A stretch of 64,000 nt of DNA from a virus: positions 1-64,000 of the IMG/VR virus record IMGVR_UViG_3300044691_000366; one strand, given 5' to 3'. Each line of letters starts with the position of its first letter. Position 1 is the stretch's first letter. A program made the translations under genes and the position numbers. A model generated the notes under the pieces. The model was not told the DNA's origin and made no database searches. It was given only the letters and a program-made list of their open reading frames with translations. This document shows positions 1-8,000 of the stretch, in pieces.

Positions 1-1307
1 TCCAGGGCCTTGTGCGAGGAGGGCAGCTTGAAGATGTCGCCGTGACCCGACGCGATCTCCTTTGCGTCTTCCTGACCCAGCACCTTGATGATGTGGTAGG
101 CGGAGACGCGCATCTTGGACTGACCGTAGGGAACCGCGATCACGTCCTTCGGCTGGATCTTGACGATACAGACGCGATGGTGTGAGCCGCCGCCCCAATA
201 GCTGCCCAGATAGCTGCGGGCCGCAATGTGCAGTCCGGTGCTACAGGCGACCCGGCGATTGTCGTCGACCTTGGAGTCGGGCATGAACACCAGCGAGCCG
301 AGCTTCTGCTTGACCAGCTTCGAGTGCTGATCGACCATGTGATCGCCTTCCACGACCAGCACCTTGTAGGCCAGGATCGAGCCGTCGTCCGAGAACGGCA
401 TGTCTGCCTGCTTGAGGAAGACCAGCAGCTCGTCGGCGGTGTGCTGGCGCTTGATCTCGGCGAACTTCTTCAGGAAGTTGGCAAAGCCCTTGGCGCCTTC
501 GCCGGCGACGGCGCGCTCGATGTGCTGTTGCAGCGCAGAAGCGTCCTTGATCGCGACGCGGCCGTTGGTCTCGATCTTGAGCACGCCGGCCTCGTCCTCG
601 GTGACTTTGATGTTCGGGTTGCCGATCGCCGCTTCAAGCTGCTTGGCGATGGTGTAGCCGTCCAGGTCGATCTCGACGCCGCTGTTGCCAGCGACCATGA
701 GGCCGTTCAGGGTCGCCTGAATGCCTCCATCGCGCAAAACCCGTATGATAGCGCTGTAAAACGTGGATTTCTTGTCGCGGTCGATCGGGATCGAGACCTT
801 GAGGCCCGACATGGTAGTTGGCATCGACGCCATGAGCTGGATCGACGGCTTGCCGTCCGTGTCGTCGTTGCCGGCGGTCAGGGCGTAGGTGCTCTGGACG
901 TGATTACAGCGGCTCGTGACCATGAAGTGATCGGTCAGACAGAACGGCGCTTTGCAGCCGAGGCCGAAGCCGCCGATCTGGCTGTCGTCATTCGTCTTGG
1001 TCGAGCCGAAATAGGTGAGATAGACCTCGACCATCTTTTCGTCGGGGATGCCGGTGCCATCGTCTTCGATGGTGAACTCGGTGTCGGTCAGCGTGATCCG
1101 GATCGGGTGATTGGGCTTGCCCGACGCGATATGAGCGTCTTTGGCGTTGCAGATCGTCTCGCGGACGACCGCACCCTCTTTGTCGCGATACAGCGCATCG
1201 GACAGGATCTTGAAGGCGTGCGCCGAACTTGCGATCTGGAAGTCGCGAGACTTGCCGCCCCCGACGATCGCATAGTTGTCCGATGGCTGCGCGTGGCTGA
1301 CTTGCAT
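1..1307 (-). CDS. RIIA/RIIB-like fusion protein, GHKL ATPase (3' end outside window)
   Basis: The N-terminal half is a GHKL-type ATPase. It has an N-box (VRETICNAKDAH), a G1 motif (IEDDGTGIP) and a glycine-rich G2 loop (GGFGLGCKAP), as in T4 RIIA-like proteins. The C-terminal part resembles the RIIB family: SDDGSILAYK, DDNRRVACSTGLHIAARSYL and KIQPKDVIAVP. T4 encodes these as two separate proteins, so this looks like a natural fusion. The frame starts at ATG 1307 and stays open to base 1, so the C-terminus is missing. RII proteins are known as early, membrane-associated proteins acting in superinfection or exclusion; the exact role here is inferred. The gene has its own promoter (about 1349-1376) and an AGGGG ribosome-binding site. 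Confidence 0.8.
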   Translation of the reverse strand, partial: MQVSHAQPSDNYAIVGGGKSRDFQIASSAHAFKILSDALYRDKEGAVVRETICNAKDAHIASGKPNHPIRITLTDTEFTIEDDGTGIPDEKMVEVYLTYFGSTKTNDDSQIGGFGLGCKAPFCLTDHFMVTSRCNHVQSTYALTAGNDDTDGKPSIQLMASMPTTMSGLKVSIPIDRDKKSTFYSAIIRVLRDGGIQATLNGLMVAGNSGVEIDLDGYTIAKQLEAAIGNPNIKVTEDEAGVLKIETNGRVAIKDASALQQHIERAVAGEGAKGFANFLKKFAEIKRQHTADELLVFLKQADMPFSDDGSILAYKVLVVEGDHMVDQHSKLVKQKLGSLVFMPDSKVDDNRRVACSTGLHIAARSYLGSYWGGGSHHRVCIVKIQPKDVIAVPYGQSKMRVSAYHIIKVLGQEDAKEIASGHGDIFKLPSSHKAL

Positions 1308-1344
1308 CAATTGCCCCTGAATGTGTGCGTGTTCGTTTCGCTAT

Positions 1345-1380
1345 CGTGAATATAGCGAGATCGAAAAGGATGTCGGTTGG
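1345..1380 (-). promoter_or_regulatory. Promoter of the RII-like gene
   Basis: On the minus strand a -10 TATATT (1349-1354) preceded by CGC is separated by 16 bp from CCGACA (1371-1376). The spacer begins TCCTT, matching the CCCTT seen in the other phage promoters of this window. No palindromic operator is present here. Confidence 0.55.
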
Positions 1381-1383
1381 CAG

Positions 1384-1992
1384 CTAGTGGCGCGCGAACT
1401 TCTTCGATTGCCCGACCAGATCATCGAGGCGTTCCTTGAAAATCTGTCCGGTGTGGGCGCGCCTGGTCTGGAAGTCCGTGGTCATCAGCGTCTGGATGAA
1501 GATGGTGTCGTCTACCTGACGGCAGGCGCCCTCGATCAGAAACTGGATCGCGCTCTGGAAGGCGGGGTTCAGCGGCGGAGACTTGGCGTCCACCACGTAT
1601 TTCGTCAGCGGCCGGCAGATGACGATGGTGTCGAACTGGGTCAGCGCCGCTTCCAGGCACTTCACCACATAGGCATCGATGCGCTTGGCGAGCACCGGGT
1701 CGGTGTTGTGCATGGTGACCTCGCCGAGCATGTAGCCGATCATGTCGAGCGGCGTGCGGTCGGTGATCATCGGGCGCGGTGCCCAGTGAAGGTTCTGGAG
1801 ATACTTCCCCAGCAGGAACTCCTGGGCCTCGATCCGCTGTTGCAGCGGGATGTCGCCCACGGCGTCGATGCCGAATTCGCGCATGATCGCGGAGACGGAG
1901 CCGTTATGGTAGGAATAGCCGAGATCCTCGGCGACCTGCTTTGCCAGCGTGGTCTTCCCGGTGCGGTGGGCGCCTGCGAGGCCAAAGCTCAT
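1384..1992 (-). CDS. P-loop nucleotide kinase-like protein (AAA_28 type)
   Basis: This 202-residue protein starts at ATG 1992, giving the N-terminus MSFGLAGAHRTGKTT, which is a Walker A loop at residues 5-14. A later ITDRTPLDMIGY segment fits the DR(S/T)-type motif of NadR/dNMP-kinase-like P-loop proteins of the AAA_28 family. It probably phosphorylates a nucleoside or nucleotide; the substrate cannot be told from the sequence. The start overlaps the stop of the upstream small membrane gene (ATGA), and dUTPase lies in the same operon, which supports a role in nucleotide metabolism. A longer in-frame reading to 2166 lacks family similarity and was not used. Confidence 0.7.
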   Translation of the reverse strand: MSFGLAGAHRTGKTTLAKQVAEDLGYSYHNGSVSAIMREFGIDAVGDIPLQQRIEAQEFLLGKYLQNLHWAPRPMITDRTPLDMIGYMLGEVTMHNTDPVLAKRIDAYVVKCLEAALTQFDTIVICRPLTKYVVDAKSPPLNPAFQSAIQFLIEGACRQVDDTIFIQTLMTTDFQTRRAHTGQIFKERLDDLVGQSKKFARH

Positions 1993-2261
1993 GACGTGAG
2001 ACCCGCGAAAATGAACGCCAGGACCGTGGAGATTCCGAGCAGCCAGAGAGCAATGCGAAGGTTGCTGATCGACGGCACTAACAGATTGCGGTCTGAATCG
2101 CAGTCGCAGTGTGGATGCCAACAGGGGGTTGGGCCGTTCAGATTGAGGTTCTTGCACTTGGCCCAATCCGATGGCGTGGTGTAGTAGGTCGGCTGATCAG
2201 TGCCGGTCAATCGTTTGCAATCCGCGGCCGTAAAACTCACAGGTGCTTTCCTCCGTAACAA
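1989..2261 (-). CDS. Small membrane protein, 90 aa
   Basis: Not recognised. The N-terminal part is Cys-rich and polar (CKRL, CWHPHCDCD). The C-terminal 25 residues form one hydrophobic helix (ALWLLGISTVLAFIFAG). Its stop codon overlaps the ATG of the kinase-like gene by ATGA, and its 5' end overlaps the preceding 35-codon membrane ORF. It belongs to a run of tightly coupled small membrane genes between dUTPase and the kinase. Confidence 0.55.
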   Translation of the reverse strand: MLRRKAPVSFTAADCKRLTGTDQPTYYTTPSDWAKCKNLNLNGPTPCWHPHCDCDSDRNLLVPSISNLRIALWLLGISTVLAFIFAGLTS

Positions 2262-2344
2262 AGGGCCAAGATGAAGCCGGCGACGCCGCTGAAAACCAGC
2301 GTCCAGTAGATCGATGCGAGGCAGTAAGCTCCGCGGCTGCTCAT
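2237..2344 (-). CDS. Tiny membrane protein, 35 aa
   Basis: The ATG at 2344 overlaps the stop of the preceding 26-codon ORF (ATGA). The peptide begins [14 protein letters not shown] and carries one clear transmembrane helix (LVFSGVAGFILALCY). No function is known. Coupling by overlapping start and stop codons is the main support, as the ORF is too short for composition to be informative. Confidence 0.45.
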   Translation of the reverse strand: MSSRGAYCLASIYWTLVFSGVAGFILALCYGGKHL

Positions 2345-2421
2345 GAGATGCACCAGTAGGCGCCGGCCCAGAACGCCAAACAGGCGAGGATGCACCAACA
2401 GAGCCCGGAGGGCGGGTTCAT
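2341..2421 (-). CDS. Tiny Cys/Trp-rich membrane peptide, 26 aa
   Basis: ATG 2421 overlaps the dUTPase stop codon (ATGA), and its own stop overlaps the next ATG at 2344 in the same way. The peptide runs [18 protein letters not shown] and ends AGAYWCIS, almost entirely hydrophobic, so it is probably a single membrane span. It is supported only by the position and the double ATGA coupling. Confidence 0.4.
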   Translation of the reverse strand: MNPPSGLCWCILACLAFWAGAYWCIS

Positions 2422-2945
2422 GCGAGAACTCCACCTGGGCGCATTTCGTCGCGAATCTGCCTCACGGCCTCCATCGAGAGACCCTGCGCATTGACCGAGA
2501 TGCCCGTATGGCCGAAACCGCCATCGCCGCGAACGGTCTCGGGCAGGTCGGGAACCTCGGTCAGCGTCGCGCGAGCGAACGGCGCGATCACCAGTTGGGC
2601 GATGCGGTCGCCCTGACTGACGGTGAACGGCGCATCGCTCGTATTGAACAGGATCACGCCGATGTCGCCGCGGTAGTCGGGATCGATGGTGCCCGGCGCG
2701 TTGAGGACGATGATGCCCTTCTTGAGCGCCAGGCCCGAGCGCGAGCGGATCTGGGCTTCCATGAAGTAAGGCAGGGCGATGGCGATGCCGGTCTTGACCA
2801 GCTTCGTTTTGCCGGGCCAGATCGCGACGGCTTCCATGCGGCCGAGATCAGCGCAGAGATCCATGCCGGCGGCCAGCTCCGTCGCGTATGTCGGGATGAT
2901 CGCGGTCGTAGTGAGCCTGGTGAAGTGGATGTCGAAGCCGTTCAT
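2418..2945 (-). CDS. dut: dUTP diphosphatase
   Basis: This trimeric-type dUTPase hydrolyses dUTP to dUMP and pyrophosphate, keeping uracil out of phage DNA and supplying dTMP synthesis. All five motifs are visible: [48 protein letters not shown] and [11 protein letters not shown] near the C-terminus. At 175 residues it is somewhat longer than most homotrimeric dUTPases (about 150) because of a tail after motif V. The start at 2945 overlaps the stop of the upstream endonuclease gene by ATGA. Confidence 0.95.
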   Translation of the reverse strand: MNGFDIHFTRLTTTAIIPTYATELAAGMDLCADLGRMEAVAIWPGKTKLVKTGIAIALPYFMEAQIRSRSGLALKKGIIVLNAPGTIDPDYRGDIGVILFNTSDAPFTVSQGDRIAQLVIAPFARATLTEVPDLPETVRGDGGFGHTGISVNAQGLSMEAVRQIRDEMRPGGVLA

Positions 2946-3415
2946 TGCTTGGATTGTCCTTTGATGATGTGAGGGGCGCGTCGTTTTCGCGGTAATTTCT
3001 GCGGGATAATGGCTGCGTTGTTCGAGAGATATTCCGCCGCTGCGATCAATCGCGTCGCGTCATCCTTAAAATAACCAAGCCCAGTGTTGCACTGCCCACA
3101 CAGCAGTCCACGAACAACATCGGTCGTGTGATGATGGTCGACAAAGAGAGTTTTGTTCATATTTGGAGGGCCGTGGCAGATTGCGCACAGGCCGCCCTGA
3201 CTAACCATCAGCGCGTCGAATTGCTCGCTGGTGATGCCGTAGTAATGAACCATTTCGTATCGGCGGCGCTGTTCGCGCGTCACGCCGTCCGAATGCTTCT
3301 TCGAGTGGGCGATATTGCAAATCTTGCACCGATTGCAGTGACCATCCGGCTTGCTACGGTCGAGGTGAAAATCTTCCAAAATCTTGGATTGCTTGCAAAT
3401 GCGGCATAGCTTCAT
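2942..3415 (-). CDS. Recombination endonuclease VII / HNH-type nuclease
   Basis: This 157-residue protein begins [11 protein letters not shown] with paired CxxC motifs (CRIC, CNRCKIC). The core follows as [27 protein letters not shown] and NTGLGYF. This is the zinc-bound His-Cys core of the T4 endonuclease VII (gp49) family, which resolves branched DNA; related proteins also act as free-standing homing nucleases. The ATG at 3415 was chosen because residues further upstream show no similarity. It sits directly before dut (ATGA overlap). Confidence 0.8.
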   Translation of the reverse strand: MKLCRICKQSKILEDFHLDRSKPDGHCNRCKICNIAHSKKHSDGVTREQRRRYEMVHYYGITSEQFDALMVSQGGLCAICHGPPNMNKTLFVDHHHTTDVVRGLLCGQCNTGLGYFKDDATRLIAAAEYLSNNAAIIPQKLPRKRRAPHIIKGQSKQ

Positions 3416-3450
3416 GATCGAGATCACGCCGGCCGCGTCAGCTATTTGGG

Positions 3451-3726
3451 TTATGACGCGCATCGAGCCGATCTCGTGTAATAGAAAATCTGACCGAGAT
3501 AGACGACGTTCACGCCGGTCAGAAGAATGGACCCGTAGAATGAAGTCCATTGGCTTAAGCCGCTGTAGAAAGCCAAATTCCACCCACCCCAGCTCGCAAA
3601 GAAGAAAATCGCCAGGGTCGAGACCCCGCGGACCATCTTTTCGCGGTGGAGCCTTCGAACCGAGAGGAGCAAGGCGAATGCCCCTCCCAGCTCGAAAGCG
3701 CCGTTGATGGTGTCCGCGAGCGTCAT
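3451..3726 (-). CDS. Small integral membrane protein, 91 aa
   Basis: Three hydrophobic segments are visible: about residues 10-22, 36-55 (STLAIFFFASWGGWNLAFY) and 64-83. The SWGxWNLxxY pattern recalls small membrane proteins seen in other tailed phages, but no function is known to me. The start overlaps the stop of the upstream gene (ATGA). Confidence 0.6.
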   Translation of the reverse strand: MTLADTINGAFELGGAFALLLSVRRLHREKMVRGVSTLAIFFFASWGGWNLAFYSGLSQWTSFYGSILLTGVNVVYLGQIFYYTRSARCAS

Positions 3727-3914
3727 GCGGCTTCCGGCTCGACCTTATCGATGAAGGTCTCCGCATCCAGCTTCTTGGGCGGGTGCGCGGCGTAGGTCTT
3801 GCCGCGGTTGTAGCCGGTGGCGTATTTGACCCGCGGATCGCGCGGACGGCCGCCGAGCAGCTCGTTGGTCAGGCGATCGTTCAGCCGGGTGAAGCCGACG
3901 TTGTGGGCGCTCAA
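3723..3914 (-). CDS. Hypothetical basic protein, 63 aa, TTG start
   Basis: Not recognised. The reading SAHNVGFTRLNDRL starts at TTG 3914, which overlaps the upstream stop codon as TTGA, the same coupling seen throughout the region. A longer reading to 3995 runs inside the preceding gene and looks like a shadow. The C-terminus is Lys/Glu-rich (DAETFIDKVEPEAA). Confidence 0.5.
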   Translation of the reverse strand: MSAHNVGFTRLNDRLTNELLGGRPRDPRVKYATGYNRGKTYAAHPPKKLDAETFIDKVEPEAA

Positions 3915-4150
3915 GATTGTTCTCCTGTTGAATCGGTAAGGGCGTCGCGAATGAACGCGGTGGCGGCGTTGATCGCGTCCTGGCGCGTCCTGCACGGGCC
4001 ATCGAGCGCGATCTCGGTCGACTTGTCGTCGCCGGGCAGCGGAATCGACCAGTAGAAGCCGGGCTCGGTCCCCGGCGGCGTCGCGGTCAGATCGGTCAGG
4101 TCGTAGACTAGGAACGGCACCTGGGCGGCTGCGAAGTCGGTCGAGATCAT
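3911..4150 (-). CDS. Hypothetical protein, 79 aa
   Basis: Not recognised. Starts MISTDFAAAQVPFLVYDLTD at ATG 4150. It is the first gene after the promoter/operator at 4165-4210. An internal segment ALDGPCRTRQDAINAATAFI looks like a helix that binds a strand, but no family is evident. Confidence 0.55.
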   Translation of the reverse strand: MISTDFAAAQVPFLVYDLTDLTATPPGTEPGFYWSIPLPGDDKSTEIALDGPCRTRQDAINAATAFIRDALTDSTGEQS

Positions 4151-4164
4151 CTGTCGTTCCTGTG

Positions 4165-4210
4165 TAAGTAAATGCTGACTGTAATATAGCAGCAAATGAA
4201 AGGGTTACAA
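4165..4210 (-). promoter_or_regulatory. Promoter with operator palindrome
   Basis: -35 TTGTAA (4205-4210), 16-bp spacer, -10 TATATT (4183-4188, preceded by TGC). The palindrome TAAGTAAATGCTGACTGT (4165-4182) lies immediately downstream of the -10, where a bound protein would block transcription. Confidence 0.75.
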
Positions 4211-4432
4211 TCGGCAGCTATCTACAGGAGTCCCAGTCTGCGAAAGGCCGTATTCCCTTGTGGAAGGTAGTTGCGCCGCCGACGTCAACTTGGAGGTAAA
4301 ACCGTCAGCGGCGCTCAGGAGGGCACTCCTGATAGGAAGATCAACTCGGCCCGTGAGGGCGAGATTTGCTCAATTGGGTCGCTCGGTGATTCACATGACG
4401 TCCTCCTCGTGTGACATTAATTAGCTTCGACC
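4196..4432 (-). ncRNA. Candidate structured non-coding RNA or long leader
   Basis: About 240 bases follow the promoter/operator at 4433-4484 without a convincing gene. The only strong ribosome-binding site (GAGGAGGACGTC) is followed by ATGTGA, an immediate stop, or by a 17-codon GTG frame. Two hairpins can be drawn on the minus strand: TCAGGAG/CTCCTGA with a 4-nt loop (about 4315-4332), and an 11-bp stem CGCCGCTGACG/CGTCGGCGGCG with one G-U pair (about 4274-4313). The region could be a small RNA, a leader for the genes at 3911 and below, or a remnant of a lost gene. Confidence 0.4.
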
Positions 4433-4484
4433 ACAGTCAATGCTTACTGTCAATGTAGTATAGCAGAGAATGCAAGGATGTCGA
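4433..4484 (-). promoter_or_regulatory. Promoter with operator palindrome
   Basis: -35 TCGACA (4479-4484), 16-bp spacer, -10 TATACT (4457-4462, after TGC). Operator ACAGTCAATGCTTACTGT at 4433-4450. The promoter lies inside the 3' end of the methyltransferase gene and fires into the apparently gene-free stretch 4196-4432. Confidence 0.75.
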
Positions 4485-5043
4485 TCGGCGTCGGTCGGTG
4501 AAGCAATCGGACGACGGGATCCGCCGTAGACCCGCGGTGCCAGACGAACCAGGAGCATTCGATCACCGGCTTGCCCTTGCCGTTGAAGTCCACGCGCCAG
4601 GTCAGCGGATAGATGATCGCCGGCGGATGCTTCTCGAACAGCGCCGAGCGGCCCTTGGCGTGGAAGAAGGTCGATTTGAGCAGCAGCGCCATCTTGCGCG
4701 GCTGCAAAACCTCGAGCCCGTGCTCGATCATGGATGCTGCGATGTTCCAGGGCGGGTTGGTGAACAGGTTGTGCCCGACCTTCTTCTTGATCGAGAAGAA
4801 GTCCCGCTGGTGCCCGTAGCCGCGATTGATAAGGTCGGATGAAACGACCTTATATCCTGCCTTTTCTATCAGCTTCGACATGGTGCCGTCGCCGCAGCAG
4901 AACTCGTGCATGACGCCGTCGAACTTCTCGACGCCGAGGATGGCGATCGTCGGCTCGATGGGCGTTGGGTAATGGTCGTTTTCGACCCGACCATCGGCGG
5001 GGTTTCCGCCGGCCATCATTGCGCCCAGACCAAGAGTGGTCAT
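4450..5043 (-). CDS. SAM-dependent N6-adenine-type DNA methyltransferase
   Basis: This 197-residue protein has a SAM-binding motif (MHEFCCGDGTMSKLIEKAGY, about residues 46-65) and the catalytic NPPW tetrapeptide (TNPPWNIAASMI), the [DNS]PP[YFW] motif of amino-group methyltransferases. It likely methylates adenine in phage DNA, perhaps to escape host restriction; specificity cannot be read from the sequence. The start at 5043 overlaps the ribonucleotide reductase stop by ATGA. Its last codons contain the next promoter, and its TGA stop abuts an operator palindrome. Confidence 0.75.
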   Translation of the reverse strand: MTTLGLGAMMAGGNPADGRVENDHYPTPIEPTIAILGVEKFDGVMHEFCCGDGTMSKLIEKAGYKVVSSDLINRGYGHQRDFFSIKKKVGHNLFTNPPWNIAASMIEHGLEVLQPRKMALLLKSTFFHAKGRSALFEKHPPAIIYPLTWRVDFNGKGKPVIECSWFVWHRGSTADPVVRLLHRPTPIDILAFSAILH

Positions 5044-8000
5044 GCGGCGACCTTCTCGCCGATATCCACAGGACAAGCTCCAGAAGCGCAATCGATATGT
5101 TCAAGGCCAATATCCTCCATCATGTTGCTGGCGGCGATCGCCGCCGCAATGTGCTCGTATTCCTCCTTGTTGACGGCGCTCTCGGGCAGATACTCGTAGG
5201 CGGACTTGTCCTCCTGCGGCATCACCGAGCAGCAGCGGATCTTGAACTGACCTTCGATCAGGGTGTCCCAGAAGCGATCGAAGGAGATCTTCTTCGGATC
5301 GTATTTGAGGGTGTAGGAGACCTGGTTGCCGGTCTCGGCGAGCGGCGTGACGCCGTCTTCCTCGACGCCGGTCAGCCAGTATTTCTCCAGCAGCTCCAGG
5401 AAGCGGTATTGCTCCTCGGGCGTTGCTTCGGAGGCCGTGACCACCCAGGCGCCGCCGTCCAGCTCGCAGATCGCAGGGCGGGTCGGGAAGCCCACGATCG
5501 TCGTGCCGGAATAGGTCTTGAGATGCTTGATCGGGTAGCCCTTAGATTCGTATTCCTTGACCAGTGGATCGTCGTTGCGGAACTGCACCCAGCGGACGAA
5601 CTCCCGCATGGTCGGCAGATGCGCGCCCTCCGTCAGACCGAACAGCTTCGATGTGGTGCCCGCGGGTTTGAAGGTTGTGTTGGTGTGTGGAATGGTAACG
5701 CCGAGTGTCATGGCGTATGTCATCGACTCATCGACGATGGCACGCTTGAACCGCGACAACGTCAGCCACATTTCCTTGGACTTCTCCTCGTCGACGATAT
5801 CGTGCCAGGTGAAGCCGAAGCGGGCATAGGCCCACTCGTGAAAGCCGGTGATGCCGACGCCGATGCGGTTGGTCCGCGTGACCTCGCGCTTGTAGATGCA
5901 GTCCATCAGGTTGGTGCGGATCAGCGCCCGCGTCGCAGTGCGGAAGGCGTCCTCGGCGTCCGTGTCCCAAGCCCACTCCTGAACCTCGGGCGAAAAGTCC
6001 GAATTTCGAGCCAGCGTGCCCGCATGAAACGGCACCACGTCGGCGATGACGCAGTAGCCGCCCAACAGCAGAAGCACGATCTCGCCGCAGGGGTTCGTGA
6101 TGACCTTGTATTTCAGGCCGATGCACGCCTTCGCCAGTGCCTGCATCAGGGGCAGGCTCTCGGCGTCGACCTTGAACTTGGCGCCCTCGGCGAACATGCC
6201 GTCGAGATATTCGGGCAATCCTTCGTCGTTCTGGGTCAGCCGGTCCTGGTTGATGATCCCAGGCTCACCGGTGCCGTCGTTGTAGGCGGCCGCGGCGATC
6301 GCCTTCATGACGCGGAAGGCGTGAACCTCCATTTCCGTGGCGTATTTGTCGGCCACGATGTAGGCGAGCCACTTATCCGTGTGGACGGTGCTGGTCGCGC
6401 CTTCCCCAAAGAAACGCCGCATTAGCGCCCGCACTTTAAGCACGCCGTTCCTAAAATCGGCATCGACAGTGACCGAATTATTTGACGACCAAAGGAAGCC
6501 GCCGCGCTTGACCGCGATGAAGTCGAAAATGGTCTTGTCGCGCCAGTTCTTGGTGGACATGCGCGCCGCGCGCCGGGCGCCGCCGACGAGCACGCATTCG
6601 GCCGCATAGTGGTCGGCGTAGATCGCTGCGCGCCACGGCGCCATGCCGGCGTCACGGAGCTTCGCAATATTGGCGATCGCGGCCATCAGCGGCCCCGGAC
6701 CCGACGCCGGGCGACCCTGCATGCCCATGATCGGCGCGTCGCGCGGGCGGACAATCGAGAAGTCCAGGATCAGCACTTCGTCGCGCCGTTCCTCGAACGC
6801 CATGCGCTCAACGATCTCGATCGCCTTGGCCCAGCCCTCGCGACTGTCGGGGACGACATAAGTGGTGACCTTGCGGTCGGCGTAGAGGTGCTTGGCGTCC
6901 TTCACGGTCGAGTAGCCCTGGATCAGGCGCTTCTCGACGTCCTGGTGGTTCCAGTCGATCGCGCAGACTACGATCGGCATCTGGTTGAGATCGGCGACGA
7001 TCATGTCATCGTCATAGGCGCGGCCGACGCCGGCGCCGTTGAGCAGCAGATAAAACAGCAGGAAGGTGTTCGCCGCGGTGGCGCAGTTGCCGGTCAGAAG
7101 ACCATTGGCGAGCACGAAACCCTGAGTGACCGGCTCCTCGACGCAATAGACCTCGTCGTATTCGAAGTCCTCAATGCCTCGAACTTTTACGAAAGTCTCG
7201 CGGGTGAGCCTGATCGTGTAGAGCGTTTTTCCGTTGTCAAAGCCTGGGTGGATGCGTTCACTTCGATCATGAACGGTCATGCCGACAATTCGATATCCCG
7301 CATAGGCAGCGTATTCCCGAAGCCAATCAATAGCGGCCTCGTTTGACGTGCTGATCTCAATGCCGGGCCGGTCATAGGTTTTGGAACCATCCGCGAGCCA
7401 CCAGCCCTTGATAAAGCCTGCGACATAGCTCGGATCGACCGTGAACGGCACTTCTTTCCAAAACCGCTTCTTGCCGACGTAGACGACAGGATCGCCGCCG
7501 GCGCTTTTTGGATAGGAGACGCCGAAACCATCAAAGAGTGAGAGATATTTCTTGTCAGCGCCGCAAAGCCGGATCCCGAGATAATCTCGCCCCTGACACG
7601 CCATACCGTCGTGATAATCGTTGCGCCGCTTATGCGATGAACCGTCGCCAAAAATCAGACCGTGTCGAATTGCCTCATCGTCCTCATCTTCGAGAAAGAC
7701 GGGGTTCTCCAGCACGTCGCCAACCTTGAGCGTCGTGGTCACCGTGCCGTCGCGCAAGAACCAACGATGGTTGGCTGTTGCGATCACTTCCTGCGACGTG
7801 CGACTCATTGGCCCCGACAGGCCGCCGAACTTGATCCGGAAAAGCTCCTGGGTGCCGTATGATTTGACCGCGGCCGGGCGCCACACGCCGTCGCGCGCCT
7901 TCACAGTGACCGTTTGTCCGACGATAGTGTCGATTGCTACCGGACCATGTTCGAGCGTCAGAATCTTCGTGTCGCCATGTAGGCAGTTCGTGAAAACCTC

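Noticed and set aside
228-1349. Long plus-strand ORF of 373 codons
   Set aside because: It is antisense to the RII-like gene, whose GHKL motifs prove the minus frame; the plus reading has no recognisable domain.
4375-4405. 17-codon GTG ORF after the GAGGAGG site
   Set aside because: Too short, no hydrophobic or conserved character, and the adjacent ATG is followed directly by a stop; kept only as part of the candidate RNA.
4965-6425. Plus-strand ORF of 486 codons
   Set aside because: Shadow of the nrdJ C-terminal half; Arg/Asp-rich composition typical of an antisense frame in GC-rich DNA.
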